DNA of 8,629 bases. Source: Candidatus Margulisiibacteriota bacterium. GTDB lineage: Bacteria > Margulisbacteria > WOR-1 > O2-12-FULL-45-9. The stretch covers positions 1-8,629 of the forward strand of contig JAHIUL010000224.1 of NCBI GenBank assembly GCA_018817195.1. Reading direction: 5' to 3'. This document shows positions 1 to 5,836 of the stretch, piece after piece. The stretch's first letter is position 1, and every line of letters starts with the position of its first letter. A model generated the notes under the pieces. It did not search any database. It worked only from the letters and a program-made list of their open reading frames with translations, and was not told the DNA's origin. The position numbers and the translations under genes are program-made.

Positions 1-150
1 GTGCCCTTGGAAAAAGGGCTCGTTCATAGTGACGTTTTTAATGGCAACCGCACGCTTGCCTTCTTCCAATTCAATTATGCGGTCAATTAGAAGAAAGGGG
101 TAGCGATGGGGGATGATTTTTGCGATTTCTTTTATGTCCATTACAGTCAT
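1..150 (-). CDS. fabZ: 3-hydroxyacyl-ACP dehydratase FabZ, N-terminal part (cut by window edge)
   Basis: FabZ dehydrates (3R)-3-hydroxyacyl-ACP in type II fatty-acid synthesis and draws on the same hydroxyacyl-ACP pool as lipid A synthesis. The 50 visible residues contain [13 protein letters not shown] (residues 13-25) and NEPFFQGH (43-50), the two most conserved blocks of the hot-dog-fold FabZ family. The window ends exactly on the codon of the GH histidine, the catalytic His in this family. The start ATG (150-148) is preceded by AGGAGG at 167-162, 11 bases away. A second ATG at 141-139 would be 20 bases from that site, so the first is preferred. The ATG overlaps the lpxC stop as ATGA, and the ribosome site lies inside the lpxC coding region, so translation is probably coupled. 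In some bacteria LpxC and FabZ are fused; here they are separate. Identification is firm; the C-terminal two thirds is outside the window. Confidence 0.95.
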   Translation of the reverse strand, partial: MTVMDIKEIAKIIPHRYPFLLIDRIIELEEGKRAVAIKNVTMNEPFFQGH

Positions 151-932
151 GATAATTTTAGCCTCCTCATTAATTCTGTGTTTAACTTGTGGCCTGATTT
201 AACTGCCTTAAAGTGCCCCAAAATTGGCTGGCCCAGCAAGGCCAGGTCGCCGATTAAATCAAGCACTTTGTGCCTGACTGGCTCATCAGTAAAGCGCGGC
301 TGGTTAACATAGCCTTTTTGGCTTAAGATCAGCACATTTTGTTCTGTTGCCCCGCGGCCTAAGCCGGCTTTTTTCAAGGCTTCATGCTCTTCAATGTAGC
401 CAAAAGTGCGAGCCGGAGCAATTTCTGAAGAAAAATCATTTTGCCCAAGCTCAAAGCGGATCTTTTGCTCGCCAACCGAAGGAAAGTTTACCATAAAATC
501 AATCCTAAATCCATTATACGGCAAGGCTTCTAGCGATGCGTTGTTATCGGCAACTTTGATTGGAGCTTTAACTCTAAAATAATTTTTTTCTGCTTTTTGT
601 TCTATTGACCCTGCTTGTTTTAATGCTTGGACAAAGGGCAGGCTGCTGCCGTCAAGATTGGGAATCTCTTTTCCCTCAACTTCTATTTTAACGTTATCTA
701 TTCCCAGGCCGTAGATCGCGGCCAAAAGATGCTCAGTAACAGATATCCCCTTAAGGGAAGTTCCCCGCTTGGTTGAAACAAGGTTCCCAAGGCTGGCTGA
801 TATTTCCTGGCCACCTTTAATGAACTTAATGCCATAATCTTCTTCAGCCGGCGAAAGTTTTATTTTGGCGGTTTGGCCGGAATGCAGCGCTACGCCTGAG
901 AGTTCTGCTGAACGGGCAATTGTTTGCTGCAT
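147..932 (-). CDS. lpxC: UDP-3-O-acyl-N-acetylglucosamine deacetylase LpxC
   Basis: LpxC is the zinc-dependent cytoplasmic deacetylase that makes the committed step of lipid A synthesis. The 261-residue protein has the family hallmarks: VTEHLLAA (E67, H68) and [15 protein letters not shown] with H221 and D225, giving the expected H/H/D zinc set, plus a second conserved histidine near the C-terminus (GHKLN, H248). It also carries NLDGSSLPF (92-100), which belongs to the conserved fold. It is somewhat shorter than typical LpxC (about 300 residues), but no catalytic block is missing. The ATG (932-930) overlaps the stop of the upstream VanW-like gene as TAATG; a GGAG sits 8 bases before it. The stop overlaps fabZ as ATGA. 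It is therefore the middle gene of a tightly coupled vanW-lpxC-fabZ run, and no internal promoter is visible. Confidence 0.97.
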   Translation of the reverse strand: MQQTIARSAELSGVALHSGQTAKIKLSPAEEDYGIKFIKGGQEISASLGNLVSTKRGTSLKGISVTEHLLAAIYGLGIDNVKIEVEGKEIPNLDGSSLPFVQALKQAGSIEQKAEKNYFRVKAPIKVADNNASLEALPYNGFRIDFMVNFPSVGEQKIRFELGQNDFSSEIAPARTFGYIEEHEALKKAGLGRGATEQNVLILSQKGYVNQPRFTDEPVRHKVLDLIGDLALLGQPILGHFKAVKSGHKLNTELMRRLKLS

Positions 933-2263
933 TAGATGGACTCCGGACTTTTGATGGGCACATTGTCTTTGTCGCCATAGAGCTTATAGAAACTCTTAAT
1001 GGTTTCTTCTTTGATTTTTTTTGTTTTTTCATAAACCGTGCGTGTTACTTCTGTGCGAAAGGGAAGATCTTCGTCAATTACAGCTTTTAGCGACATAGGG
1101 ATAAACTTGTCGCTGTCTGCCGGCTTGCCAAAAACCTTAACCGCTGAAAACTCTACATTTTTTTTGGGCGGTGTGCCAAAAACCTTGAAAGAAAGCTTTT
1201 TGTCTGTTGCTGTTGCTTTAAACAAAACAGGGTAGTGGGCGTCATTTTTAAACTTGAAATCAAGATGGCCGGGATAAACGGCTGCGTCCCTGCCCAGCGG
1301 ATAAATATTAAAATAAAAGGAATGGTTTTTTCTTTCTAAAACTTGCAGATCGGCTAAAGAAACCGCATTATATAATGTCGTGGCTATTTGGCAGGCTCCC
1401 CCTCCCAGAGTGGGGACCAGTTCGCCGTTAATAATGACAAAGGCTTCTTTAAAGCCGTTTTCCTCGGTTACTTCACCGAGTAAGTCGACTGCGGAGAAGG
1501 TTTCCCCAGGCATTAATAACGTGTTGTCAACGCGCTCAGCCAGCAGTTTAATATTATGAATACGATTTTTTGAATCATGTGAGCCATAATAGGTGGTGTA
1601 GCCTGCCAAATAATTGACTGGGGGGTGTGCCCGCAGTTCTTCTTCTGTTACCCTGGCCATAATGTAGTCAATTTTAAGGTAAAAAGACCTTTGCCCCCTA
1701 AGAAGCCCCTTTTTAACTGCGGAAATAGTTCTTTTAATGCTTAGCTCTTGTCCTGGAATGTCGGCTGTGATGTGATAGGCGCCAGTCTTTTCTTCAAACC
1801 TAATAGCTGCTTCTTTGGAAGCGGTTTTAATTTCTTCGGCAATAACAGATAACACAGCGTTTAGCCTTTCTTCATCAATAGAGAATAGCAGGGGGGTAAA
1901 GGTTGCGCCCTCGCTCATGCGATATCTTAGCTCATCAAGGTAATTAGGCTTGCGCGAGAGCCTAAAGGCCAGCTTTACACTGGCAGGCCTGTCAATGTCA
2001 ATGCCGATCTTTTCCGGAGGAAAATGCACAAAGGCAGTTGGTGTTTCCAGGGTAACAAGTTTTGTAAATAATTGGGAGGCAGTATATTTTTGTAGCTTTT
2101 CAACAGCTTGTTCCTGGGTCAAATATGAAACATTGACGCCATTGATAAAGCTCTTGGCTGGAAAGCCCCTGCGCGACATGAAGAAATCATAAGCAACCAG
2201 GGAAAGGGCAAAAACCGCTAAAATCAAGGCAACTATTCCGAGGATTTTAATTAATGTTCGCAT
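932..2263 (-). CDS. VanW-family membrane-anchored protein with peptidoglycan-binding-like region
   Basis: The 443-residue protein begins with one hydrophobic segment (about residues 5-28) and no clear cleavage site, so it is probably an inner-membrane anchor with the rest outside the cytoplasm. Residues about 40-215 resemble the repeat region often found before VanW domains (PG_binding_4 type; note VNVSYLTQEQAVEKL). Residues about 218-350 are a clear VanW domain: NRIHNIKLLAERV, MPGETFSAVD, LGGGACQIATTLYNA (286-300) and ERKNHSFYFN. VanW was named from vancomycin-resistance clusters, but its biochemical role is not established, and most VanW-domain proteins are not resistance genes. The start ATG (2263-2261) has GAGGG four bases upstream. 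It lies just past the palindromic terminator after tuf and its stop overlaps the lpxC start (TAATG). The company of lpxC and fabZ suggests an envelope role; that is inference. Confidence 0.9.
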   Translation of the reverse strand: MRTLIKILGIVALILAVFALSLVAYDFFMSRRGFPAKSFINGVNVSYLTQEQAVEKLQKYTASQLFTKLVTLETPTAFVHFPPEKIGIDIDRPASVKLAFRLSRKPNYLDELRYRMSEGATFTPLLFSIDEERLNAVLSVIAEEIKTASKEAAIRFEEKTGAYHITADIPGQELSIKRTISAVKKGLLRGQRSFYLKIDYIMARVTEEELRAHPPVNYLAGYTTYYGSHDSKNRIHNIKLLAERVDNTLLMPGETFSAVDLLGEVTEENGFKEAFVIINGELVPTLGGGACQIATTLYNAVSLADLQVLERKNHSFYFNIYPLGRDAAVYPGHLDFKFKNDAHYPVLFKATATDKKLSFKVFGTPPKKNVEFSAVKVFGKPADSDKFIPMSLKAVIDEDLPFRTEVTRTVYEKTKKIKEETIKSFYKLYGDKDNVPIKSPESI

Positions 2264-2280
2264 ATAACCCTCTAATAATG

Positions 2281-2308
2281 AAGAAGTCCCGACTAGTCGG
2301 GACTTCTT
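2281..2308 (-). terminator. Palindromic intrinsic terminator after tuf
   Basis: A perfect 28-base palindrome lies between tuf and the VanW-like gene. It can fold as a 12-bp stem with a CTAG loop, with a GC-rich core (GTCCCGA/TCGGGAC). On the minus strand the core is followed by TTCTTCATTATT, a moderately T-rich tail. It is 25 bases past the tuf stop and best read as the tuf terminator. The tail is imperfect and no good promoter is visible between it and vanW, so it may be leaky and let some transcription into vanW-lpxC-fabZ. Confidence 0.7.
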
Positions 2309-2333
2309 TCATAGAATTTGCTAAGGACGCAAA

Positions 2334-3521
2334 TTAAGCAATAATTTTAGAAACAGCTCCTGCTCCGACTGTTCGGCCGCCTTCGCGAATAGCAAAACGC
2401 ATGCCTTCCTCAATCCCGACGTCAGTGATCAGCTCAACGGTCATCACGATATTGTCTCCCGGCATGACCATTTCCACTTTCTCCGGTAGTTTTATTTCAC
2501 CAGTAACGTCAGTTGTTCTAACAAAGAATTGCGGTTTATAGCCATTAAAAAATGGGGTGTGCCTGCCGCCTTCTTCTTTCTTTAGGACGTAAACCTGGGC
2601 GTCAAACTTTTTGTGCGGTTTGATTGAGCCGGGCTTGGCAATAACCATGCCGCGTTTTAGCTCGTCTTTTTCAACCCCGCGCATAAGCAAACCAACGTTG
2701 TCTCCGGCCATCCCTTCATCCAGCGTTTTGCGGAACATTTCAACGCCGGTAACAACTGATTTTTTGTGGGCGCCAAGACCAACAATTTCTACCTCTTCAC
2801 CAACCTTTACCTTGCCCCTTTCAATCCTACCGGTGCCAACGGTTCCCCGACCGGTAATTGTGAAAACGTCTTCAACTGACATTAAAAACGGCTTATCCAG
2901 GGGTCTTTCCGGGGCGGGAATATAATTGTCCAGAGCGTCTAATAGTTCCTGGATAGCCTTGCCTGCATCACCGCTTGGATCCTCCATTGCCTTTAAGGCC
3001 GACCCTTTAATAATTGGAATATCGTCGCCCGGGAACTCATATTTTTTAAGCAAATCTCTTGTTTCTACTTCAACCAGATCGATTAATTCTTTGTCATCAA
3101 CCATGTCGCATTTATTAAGGAATACAACAATGGAAGGAACGTTAACCTGGCGGGCAAGCAGGATGTGTTCTCGTGTTTGCGGCATCGGACCATCGGCCGC
3201 GGAAACAACCAGAATGGCGCCATCCATCTGGGCTGCGCCAACGATCATATTTTTAACGTAGTCTGCGTGGCCCGGGCAGTCAATGTGGGCGTAGTGGCGC
3301 TTTTCTGTTTCATATTCAACGTGGGCAATAGCAATAGTAATACCGCGAGCCTTTTCTTCAGGCGCAGCATCGATTTCATCAAAAGCCTTGGCCTTGGCCA
3401 TGCCCTTTGCTGCTAAATATCCGGTGATTGCTGATGTTAATGTTGTTTTCCCGTGATCAACGTGTCCAATTGTTCCAACGTTCAAATGCGGTTTCTTTCT
3501 CTCAAACTTTTCTCTAGCCAT
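2334..3521 (-). CDS. tuf: Translation elongation factor EF-Tu
   Basis: EF-Tu is the GTPase that carries aminoacyl-tRNA to the ribosomal A site. The 395-residue protein has the usual length and all G motifs: GHVDHGKT (19-26), RGITI (59-63), DCPGH (81-85), NKCD (136-139) and GSALK (173-177), followed by the two beta-barrel domains. The start ATG (3521-3519) follows AGGAGG (3534-3529) with a 7-base spacer, the strongest ribosome site in the window. After RGITI the sequence reads AIAHVEY where many bacteria have NTAHVEY; this is a small switch-region variation, with no catalytic motif lost. The gene is not next to rpsL/rpsG/fusA here. Instead it lies downstream of tRNA-Thr with its own promoter, which recalls the tRNA-tufB arrangement of some bacteria. 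It is followed by a terminator and envelope genes. Confidence 0.99.
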   Translation of the reverse strand: MAREKFERKKPHLNVGTIGHVDHGKTTLTSAITGYLAAKGMAKAKAFDEIDAAPEEKARGITIAIAHVEYETEKRHYAHIDCPGHADYVKNMIVGAAQMDGAILVVSAADGPMPQTREHILLARQVNVPSIVVFLNKCDMVDDKELIDLVEVETRDLLKKYEFPGDDIPIIKGSALKAMEDPSGDAGKAIQELLDALDNYIPAPERPLDKPFLMSVEDVFTITGRGTVGTGRIERGKVKVGEEVEIVGLGAHKKSVVTGVEMFRKTLDEGMAGDNVGLLMRGVEKDELKRGMVIAKPGSIKPHKKFDAQVYVLKKEEGGRHTPFFNGYKPQFFVRTTDVTGEIKLPEKVEMVMPGDNIVMTVELITDVGIEEGMRFAIREGGRTVGAGAVSKIIA

Positions 3522-3554
3522 TTTTTCTCCTCCTAATTTAAGTGTCTTTTTTCG

Positions 3555-3575
3555 GCCAAATAATCAACTTTTGGC
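3555..3575 (-). other. Hairpin in the tuf mRNA leader
   Basis: In the predicted tuf 5' leader the arms GCCAAA and TTTGGC (6 bp, 9-base loop) can pair. There is no T-run after it on either strand, so it is not an intrinsic terminator. It lies about 20 bases upstream of the ribosome site and leaves that site free. It could stabilise the message or bind a regulator; no function is shown. Confidence 0.35.
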
Positions 3576-3586
3576 GACAATGATTT

Positions 3587-3617
3587 ATTATACACTACTA
3601 CCCCGGGGGGTTGTCAA
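3587..3617 (-). promoter_or_regulatory. Promoter of tuf
   Basis: On the minus strand a perfect -35 box TTGACA (3617-3612) and a perfect -10 box TATAAT (3592-3587) are separated by 19 bases. TGTATA, two bases earlier, would give a 17-base spacer. The spacer contains CCCCCCGGGG. Predicted initiation near 3580 gives a leader of about 58 bases before the tuf ATG. The -35 box begins 11 bases past the tRNA-Thr 3' end, so tuf has its own sigma70-type promoter and can also receive read-through from pyrE and the tRNA. Confidence 0.8.
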
Positions 3618-3627
3618 TACCCGGAAT

Positions 3628-3700
3628 AGCCCCCGACGAGAGTTGAACTCGTGACCTCATCCTTACCATGGATGCGCTCTACCAACTGAGCTACAGGGGC
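3628..3700 (-). tRNA. tRNA-Thr, anticodon GGT
   Basis: The minus strand folds into a full cloverleaf. The acceptor arms are GCCCCTG and CGGGGGC (one G-U pair); the D arm is GCTC/GAGC with AGTTGGTA; the anticodon stem is CATCC/GGATG; the T arm is ACGAG/CTCGT with TTCAACT as its loop. The 7-base anticodon loop ATGGTAA places GGT at 34-36, reading the Thr codons ACC and ACU. Position 73 is T and the next bases are ATT, so CCA is not encoded and must be added by the CCA-adding enzyme. The first 10 bases of the tRNA are also the last codons and stop of pyrE. No separate promoter is evident, so it is probably made from the SPFH-pyrE transcript and released by RNase P. Confidence 0.97.
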
Positions 3701-4218
3701 ATGATCAGTTCCGACTTTTTGAAGATAGGGTCAAAGTCGTATTTTTTTAAAGCCTGGGCCGAACCTTCTTCACGATCAACCACAGAAATAACTTTTATAA
3801 CTTTAGCGCCAATAGCTTCGGCTGCCTCAATCGCTTGAAGGGCCGAAGCGCCTGTTGTGGCGACATCTTCAACAATAACAACATCCCAGCCAGACTCAAT
3901 TATTCCTTCTATTTTTTGGCCGGTGCCGTGTTCTTTGGCTTTTTTCCTGACAATAAACCCAGGAATATCACTTAAGGTGACAACTGCGGATGTTATAGGG
4001 TCTGCCCCAAGGGTTAATCCACCAATTGCGTCAACACGAGTTTCCTTAATCTTGTCCAAAATGATTTTAGCAATTAAACGAGCGCCTTCTGGGTGAAGCG
4101 TGACTTTGCGGCAGTCAACATAAAAATTGCTTTTCTTGCCTGAAGAGAGAGTAAAGTTGCCGGTTTTAACTGCGCCTGTTTCTATAAGCAGTTTTTTAAG
4201 CGCTTCTTTTTCCTGCAT
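3691..4218 (-). CDS. pyrE: Orotate phosphoribosyltransferase
   Basis: PyrE joins orotate and PRPP to give OMP in de novo pyrimidine synthesis, in the cytoplasm, usually as a dimer. The 175-residue protein has the type I PRTase fold signatures: FTLSSGKKSNFYVD (22-35, substrate-binding N-terminal part), the mobile catalytic loop region RKKAKEHGTGQKIEG (91-105) and the PRPP-binding VVIVEDVATTGAS (113-125). Its length is normal to slightly short. The ATG (4218-4216) overlaps the slipin stop (TAATG), with AAGG in a modest ribosome site just upstream. The reading frame ends ATG CCC CTG TAG, and the last 10 of these bases are the 5' end of tRNA-Thr. Trimming the tRNA would therefore cut the message before its stop codon. 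No other pyrimidine gene is in the window. Confidence 0.96.
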   Translation of the reverse strand: MQEKEALKKLLIETGAVKTGNFTLSSGKKSNFYVDCRKVTLHPEGARLIAKIILDKIKETRVDAIGGLTLGADPITSAVVTLSDIPGFIVRKKAKEHGTGQKIEGIIESGWDVVIVEDVATTGASALQAIEAAEAIGAKVIKVISVVDREEGSAQALKKYDFDPIFKKSELIMPL

Positions 4219-4967
4219 TACTTCCCTTTGCTAAACGACTCAAACGCCCGCAGGACTTCCAGCGGCAGGGCAACAATAACGGTGTTTGATTGGTCAGAAC
4301 TTAAGTCATTGATCGATTGTAATGTTCTAAGATGCAGTGCGCCGTCAGCTGCAGACAGTATTTTGGCAGCTTTGGACATGTTGTCTGCTGCAATAACTTC
4401 GCCTTCAGCCTTAATAATAACAGCGCGTTTTTCCCTTTCTGCTTCTGCTTGCTTGGCCATGGTGCGCTTCATATCTTCAGGAAGAATGATGTCTTTTAGC
4501 GAAACATCCACCACTTGAATGCCCCAAGGATCCGAGGCCTTGTCAATAATTTGTTGAATTTTGTTAGCGATGTTTTCTCTTTGGCTTAAGACCTCATCCA
4601 GGCTGCCTTCGCCCACAATATTGCGCATAGTGGTTTGGGCTAGTTGTGACATGGCAAAATAAAAGTTTTCAACTTCAATCACAGATTTTTCAGCGGACTT
4701 AACTTTATAATATATAACCGCGTTGATCCGGACAGAGATGTTGTCGCGCGTCATGGCTTCCTGGTCAGGCACGTCAACTGCCTTGACCCTGACGTCAACT
4801 CTGGTAAAGCCTTCTATAATAGGCAGGACAATGTGCCAGCCTGGCTCAAGGATGCCGATAAACTTACCCAAGCGAAACTTGACTCCGCGTTCATACTGGT
4901 TAACCTGTTTTATGGAAATGACCAAAAGGAAAATGATTGGGAATAATAATGGGCTTAAAGCAAACAT
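4218..4967 (-). CDS. SPFH/stomatin-family membrane protein (slipin)
   Basis: The 249-residue protein has an N-terminal hydrophobic stretch (about residues 3-18) followed by an SPFH (band 7) domain at about 20-180. Recognisable family blocks are NQYERGVKFRLGKF, PGWHIVLPII, VDVRVKAVDVPDQEAMTRDN and LDEVLSQRENIANKI. A charged, Ala/Glu-rich helical part (about 168-205) typical of oligomerising slipins follows. Such proteins form membrane-associated rings or scaffolds; specific bacterial roles are poorly defined. The slipin-NfeD pairing common in bacteria is absent: the next gene is pyrE, overlapping as TAATG. The ATG (4967-4965) has GGAGGT (4979-4974) with a 6-base spacer and a good promoter upstream. 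Family assignment is firm; function is unknown. Confidence 0.93.
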   Translation of the reverse strand: MFALSPLLFPIIFLLVISIKQVNQYERGVKFRLGKFIGILEPGWHIVLPIIEGFTRVDVRVKAVDVPDQEAMTRDNISVRINAVIYYKVKSAEKSVIEVENFYFAMSQLAQTTMRNIVGEGSLDEVLSQRENIANKIQQIIDKASDPWGIQVVDVSLKDIILPEDMKRTMAKQAEAEREKRAVIIKAEGEVIAADNMSKAAKILSAADGALHLRTLQSINDLSSDQSNTVIVALPLEVLRAFESFSKGK

Positions 4968-4997
4968 AGTGTTACCTCCAAGATTTGACTAAATACT

Positions 4998-5026
4998 AGT
5001 ATAGCGTCCTTTTACTTTTTTGCCAA
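4998..5026 (-). promoter_or_regulatory. Promoter of the slipin-pyrE-tRNA-Thr unit
   Basis: On the minus strand TTGGCA (5026-5021) and TATACT (5003-4998) are separated by exactly 17 bases, with an A-rich spacer. Each box differs from the sigma70 consensus at one position. The predicted start near 4991 gives a leader of about 24 bases containing the GGAGGT ribosome site. It lies just downstream of the terminator of the preceding unit. Confidence 0.8.
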
Positions 5027-5035
5027 GAGGCCCAA

Positions 5036-5062
5036 CCCTTCGGCTCCGCTCAGGGCAAGCAA
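5036..5062. repeat. Short palindromic interspersed repeat, intergenic copy
   Basis: This 27-base stretch begins CCCTTCGGCTCCGCTCAGGG and ends CAAGCAA. It matches the reverse complement of 7263-7288, inside the asmA-like gene, at 22 positions with one gap. The ends CCCT/AGGG are inverted. It sits between a terminator and the slipin promoter and has no coding function. Two related copies in one window suggest a dispersed family in this genome. Confidence 0.7.
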
Positions 5063-5092
5063 AAAGGGCCCCTAAAAATATAGGAACCCTTT
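5061..5092 (-). terminator. Intrinsic terminator after the small membrane-protein gene
   Basis: On the minus strand AAAGGGTTCCTA and TAGGGGCCCTTT form a 12-bp stem around a 6-base loop, followed by TTTTT (overlapping the end of the stem). Two of the pairs are G-U in minus-strand RNA but would be C-A mismatches in plus-strand RNA, so the structure is oriented for leftward transcription. It ends the asmA/SH3/small-membrane-protein unit 22 bases past the last stop. Confidence 0.85.
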
Positions 5093-5113
5093 ATTAAGCT
5101 ATCTTTGATAACC

Positions 5114-5356
5114 TTAAATCTTGTCTTTAATTTTAATGACTGCCCAGCCCATGGCCAAAAAGCCCAAGATAACCATGTATATAGTAATAATGATATTGAG
5201 CAGGTTAGCAATTGCCGAGGGGAAGTACTGCAAAATCATGGATAAGACCATGATAATTACGGCGTTTACCAATATAACAAGAAAGCTTCTCCACCAAACA
5301 GCCCAACCCAGGCCCAATGCTTTTAGACTATAGAGTTCTTTTAAAATGTTGCCCAA
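5114..5356 (-). CDS. Small membrane protein with two predicted helices, function unknown
   Basis: I do not recognise the family. The product is about 80 residues with two hydrophobic segments: roughly FLVILVNAVIIMVLSMIL and, after a short loop with a Pro, LLNIIITIYMVILGFLAMGW. It ends in a basic tail KIKDKI, and WAVWWRS precedes the first helix. The open frame can begin at GTG 5365-5363, but that GTG is part of AAGGGGGTGA, a near-perfect ribosome site. The TTG at 5356-5354, five bases after that site, is the better start and removes three residues. It has its own promoter upstream and a terminator downstream, which supports a real, separately expressed gene. The next gene upstream encodes a secreted SH3-like protein. 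Confidence that it is a gene is good; function is unknown. Confidence 0.75.
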   Translation of the reverse strand: MGNILKELYSLKALGLGWAVWWRSFLVILVNAVIIMVLSMILQYFPSAIANLLNIIITIYMVILGFLAMGWAVIKIKDKI

Positions 5357-5388
5357 AAAAGTCACCCCCTTTAAGACACTTTGGGGGC

Positions 5389-5417
5389 ATTATATCAGCT
5401 GCAAATTAGTGAGGCAA
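5389..5417 (-). promoter_or_regulatory. Promoter of the small membrane-protein gene
   Basis: On the minus strand TATAAT (5394-5389) is perfect, and TTGCCT (5417-5412) lies 17 bases upstream, matching four of six -35 positions. Initiation would fall near 5382, leaving a short leader that contains the AAGGGGGTGA ribosome site. Confidence 0.6.
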
Positions 5418-5424
5418 GCGGAGT

Positions 5425-5772
5425 TTACTCCCCAGCAGGTTTGAGGGCAATTTTGCTGATTTCTTCTTCCCTTTCAGCTAGAATCTGGGTTAAAGGGATT
5501 TTTGTCCAGCCTACATAAGTATAGACAAAAGGGCCAATGCCAAAGGAAATCTTGACCTTGTACCAGTCATAGTTTTCTGAAACATCAAGCAGTTTGACCT
5601 CAATTGGGATTTCAAAAATCAGGTTAGAATTCTTGGTCGGCTCAGAATAAAGCTGTTTTAGCTCTACTTCTAAAGGGTCAGATCCCGCAGGGTTAATCGT
5701 GTCTGCTGCGACAGTCCCAGCTGTAGAAATTAATAGTCCAAATAATATAGCTCCGGCAATCCATTTTTTCAT
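5425..5772 (-). CDS. Secreted SH3-like (SH3b) domain protein
   Basis: The 115-residue product starts with a clear Sec signal peptide: MKKW, a hydrophobic core and VAA before DT, so cleavage is expected after about residue 23 and the mature protein is about 92 residues. There is no lipobox cysteine, so it is probably soluble in the periplasm or exported. Residues about 36-90 look like a bacterial SH3 fold: LYSEP, a middle EIPIEVKLLDVSENYDWYKVK, and a closing GWTKIP, with a short insertion (FGIGPFVYTY) before the GW. Such domains often bind peptidoglycan or peptides. An upstream GTG (5781-5779) is in frame but forms part of the ribosome site AGAGGTGA; the ATG at 5772-5770, five bases later, is the likely start. 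It follows the asmA-like gene with a 64-base gap. Confidence 0.82.
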   Translation of the reverse strand: MKKWIAGAILFGLLISTAGTVAADTINPAGSDPLEVELKQLYSEPTKNSNLIFEIPIEVKLLDVSENYDWYKVKISFGIGPFVYTYVGWTKIPLTQILAEREEEISKIALKPAGE

Positions 5773-5795
5773 GTTGCTCACCTCTTACCTTTCTT

Positions 5796-5823
5796 ACTAT
5801 ATATATCGTGTTAGAGGGGTAAA
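5796..5823 (-). promoter_or_regulatory. Possible weak promoter of the SH3-like gene
   Basis: On the minus strand TTTACC (5823-5818) and TATAGT (5801-5796) are 16 bases apart, matching four and five of six consensus positions. The region is AT-rich, so chance is a real possibility; the gene may instead be transcribed from the asmA promoter. Confidence 0.35.
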
Positions 5824-5836
5824 AACTTGTGTTTTT

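Noticed and set aside
844..1032. Minus-strand 62-codon frame across the vanW-lpxC junction
   Set aside because: It is out of frame with two strong genes and has a Lys-rich low-complexity start; the TAATG overlap explains the junction.
1370..1560. VanW domain taken as vancomycin-resistance gene
   Set aside because: VanW domains are widespread and of unknown activity, no other van genes are present, and a diderm is not expected to need one.
2281..2308. 28-base palindrome as an insertion-sequence end or operator
   Set aside because: No second copy or transposase is seen; its position just after the tuf stop and its GC-rich core fit a terminator better.
2611..3416. Several plus-strand frames of 80-111 codons
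   Set aside because: All are shadows of tuf, whose highly biased codons leave the opposite strand open.
4218..5781. Slipin plus small membrane and SH3-like proteins as a new defence or stress island
   Set aside because: They belong to two different transcription units separated by a strong terminator, with no nuclease, ATPase or toxin-like domain; housekeeping or envelope roles are simpler.
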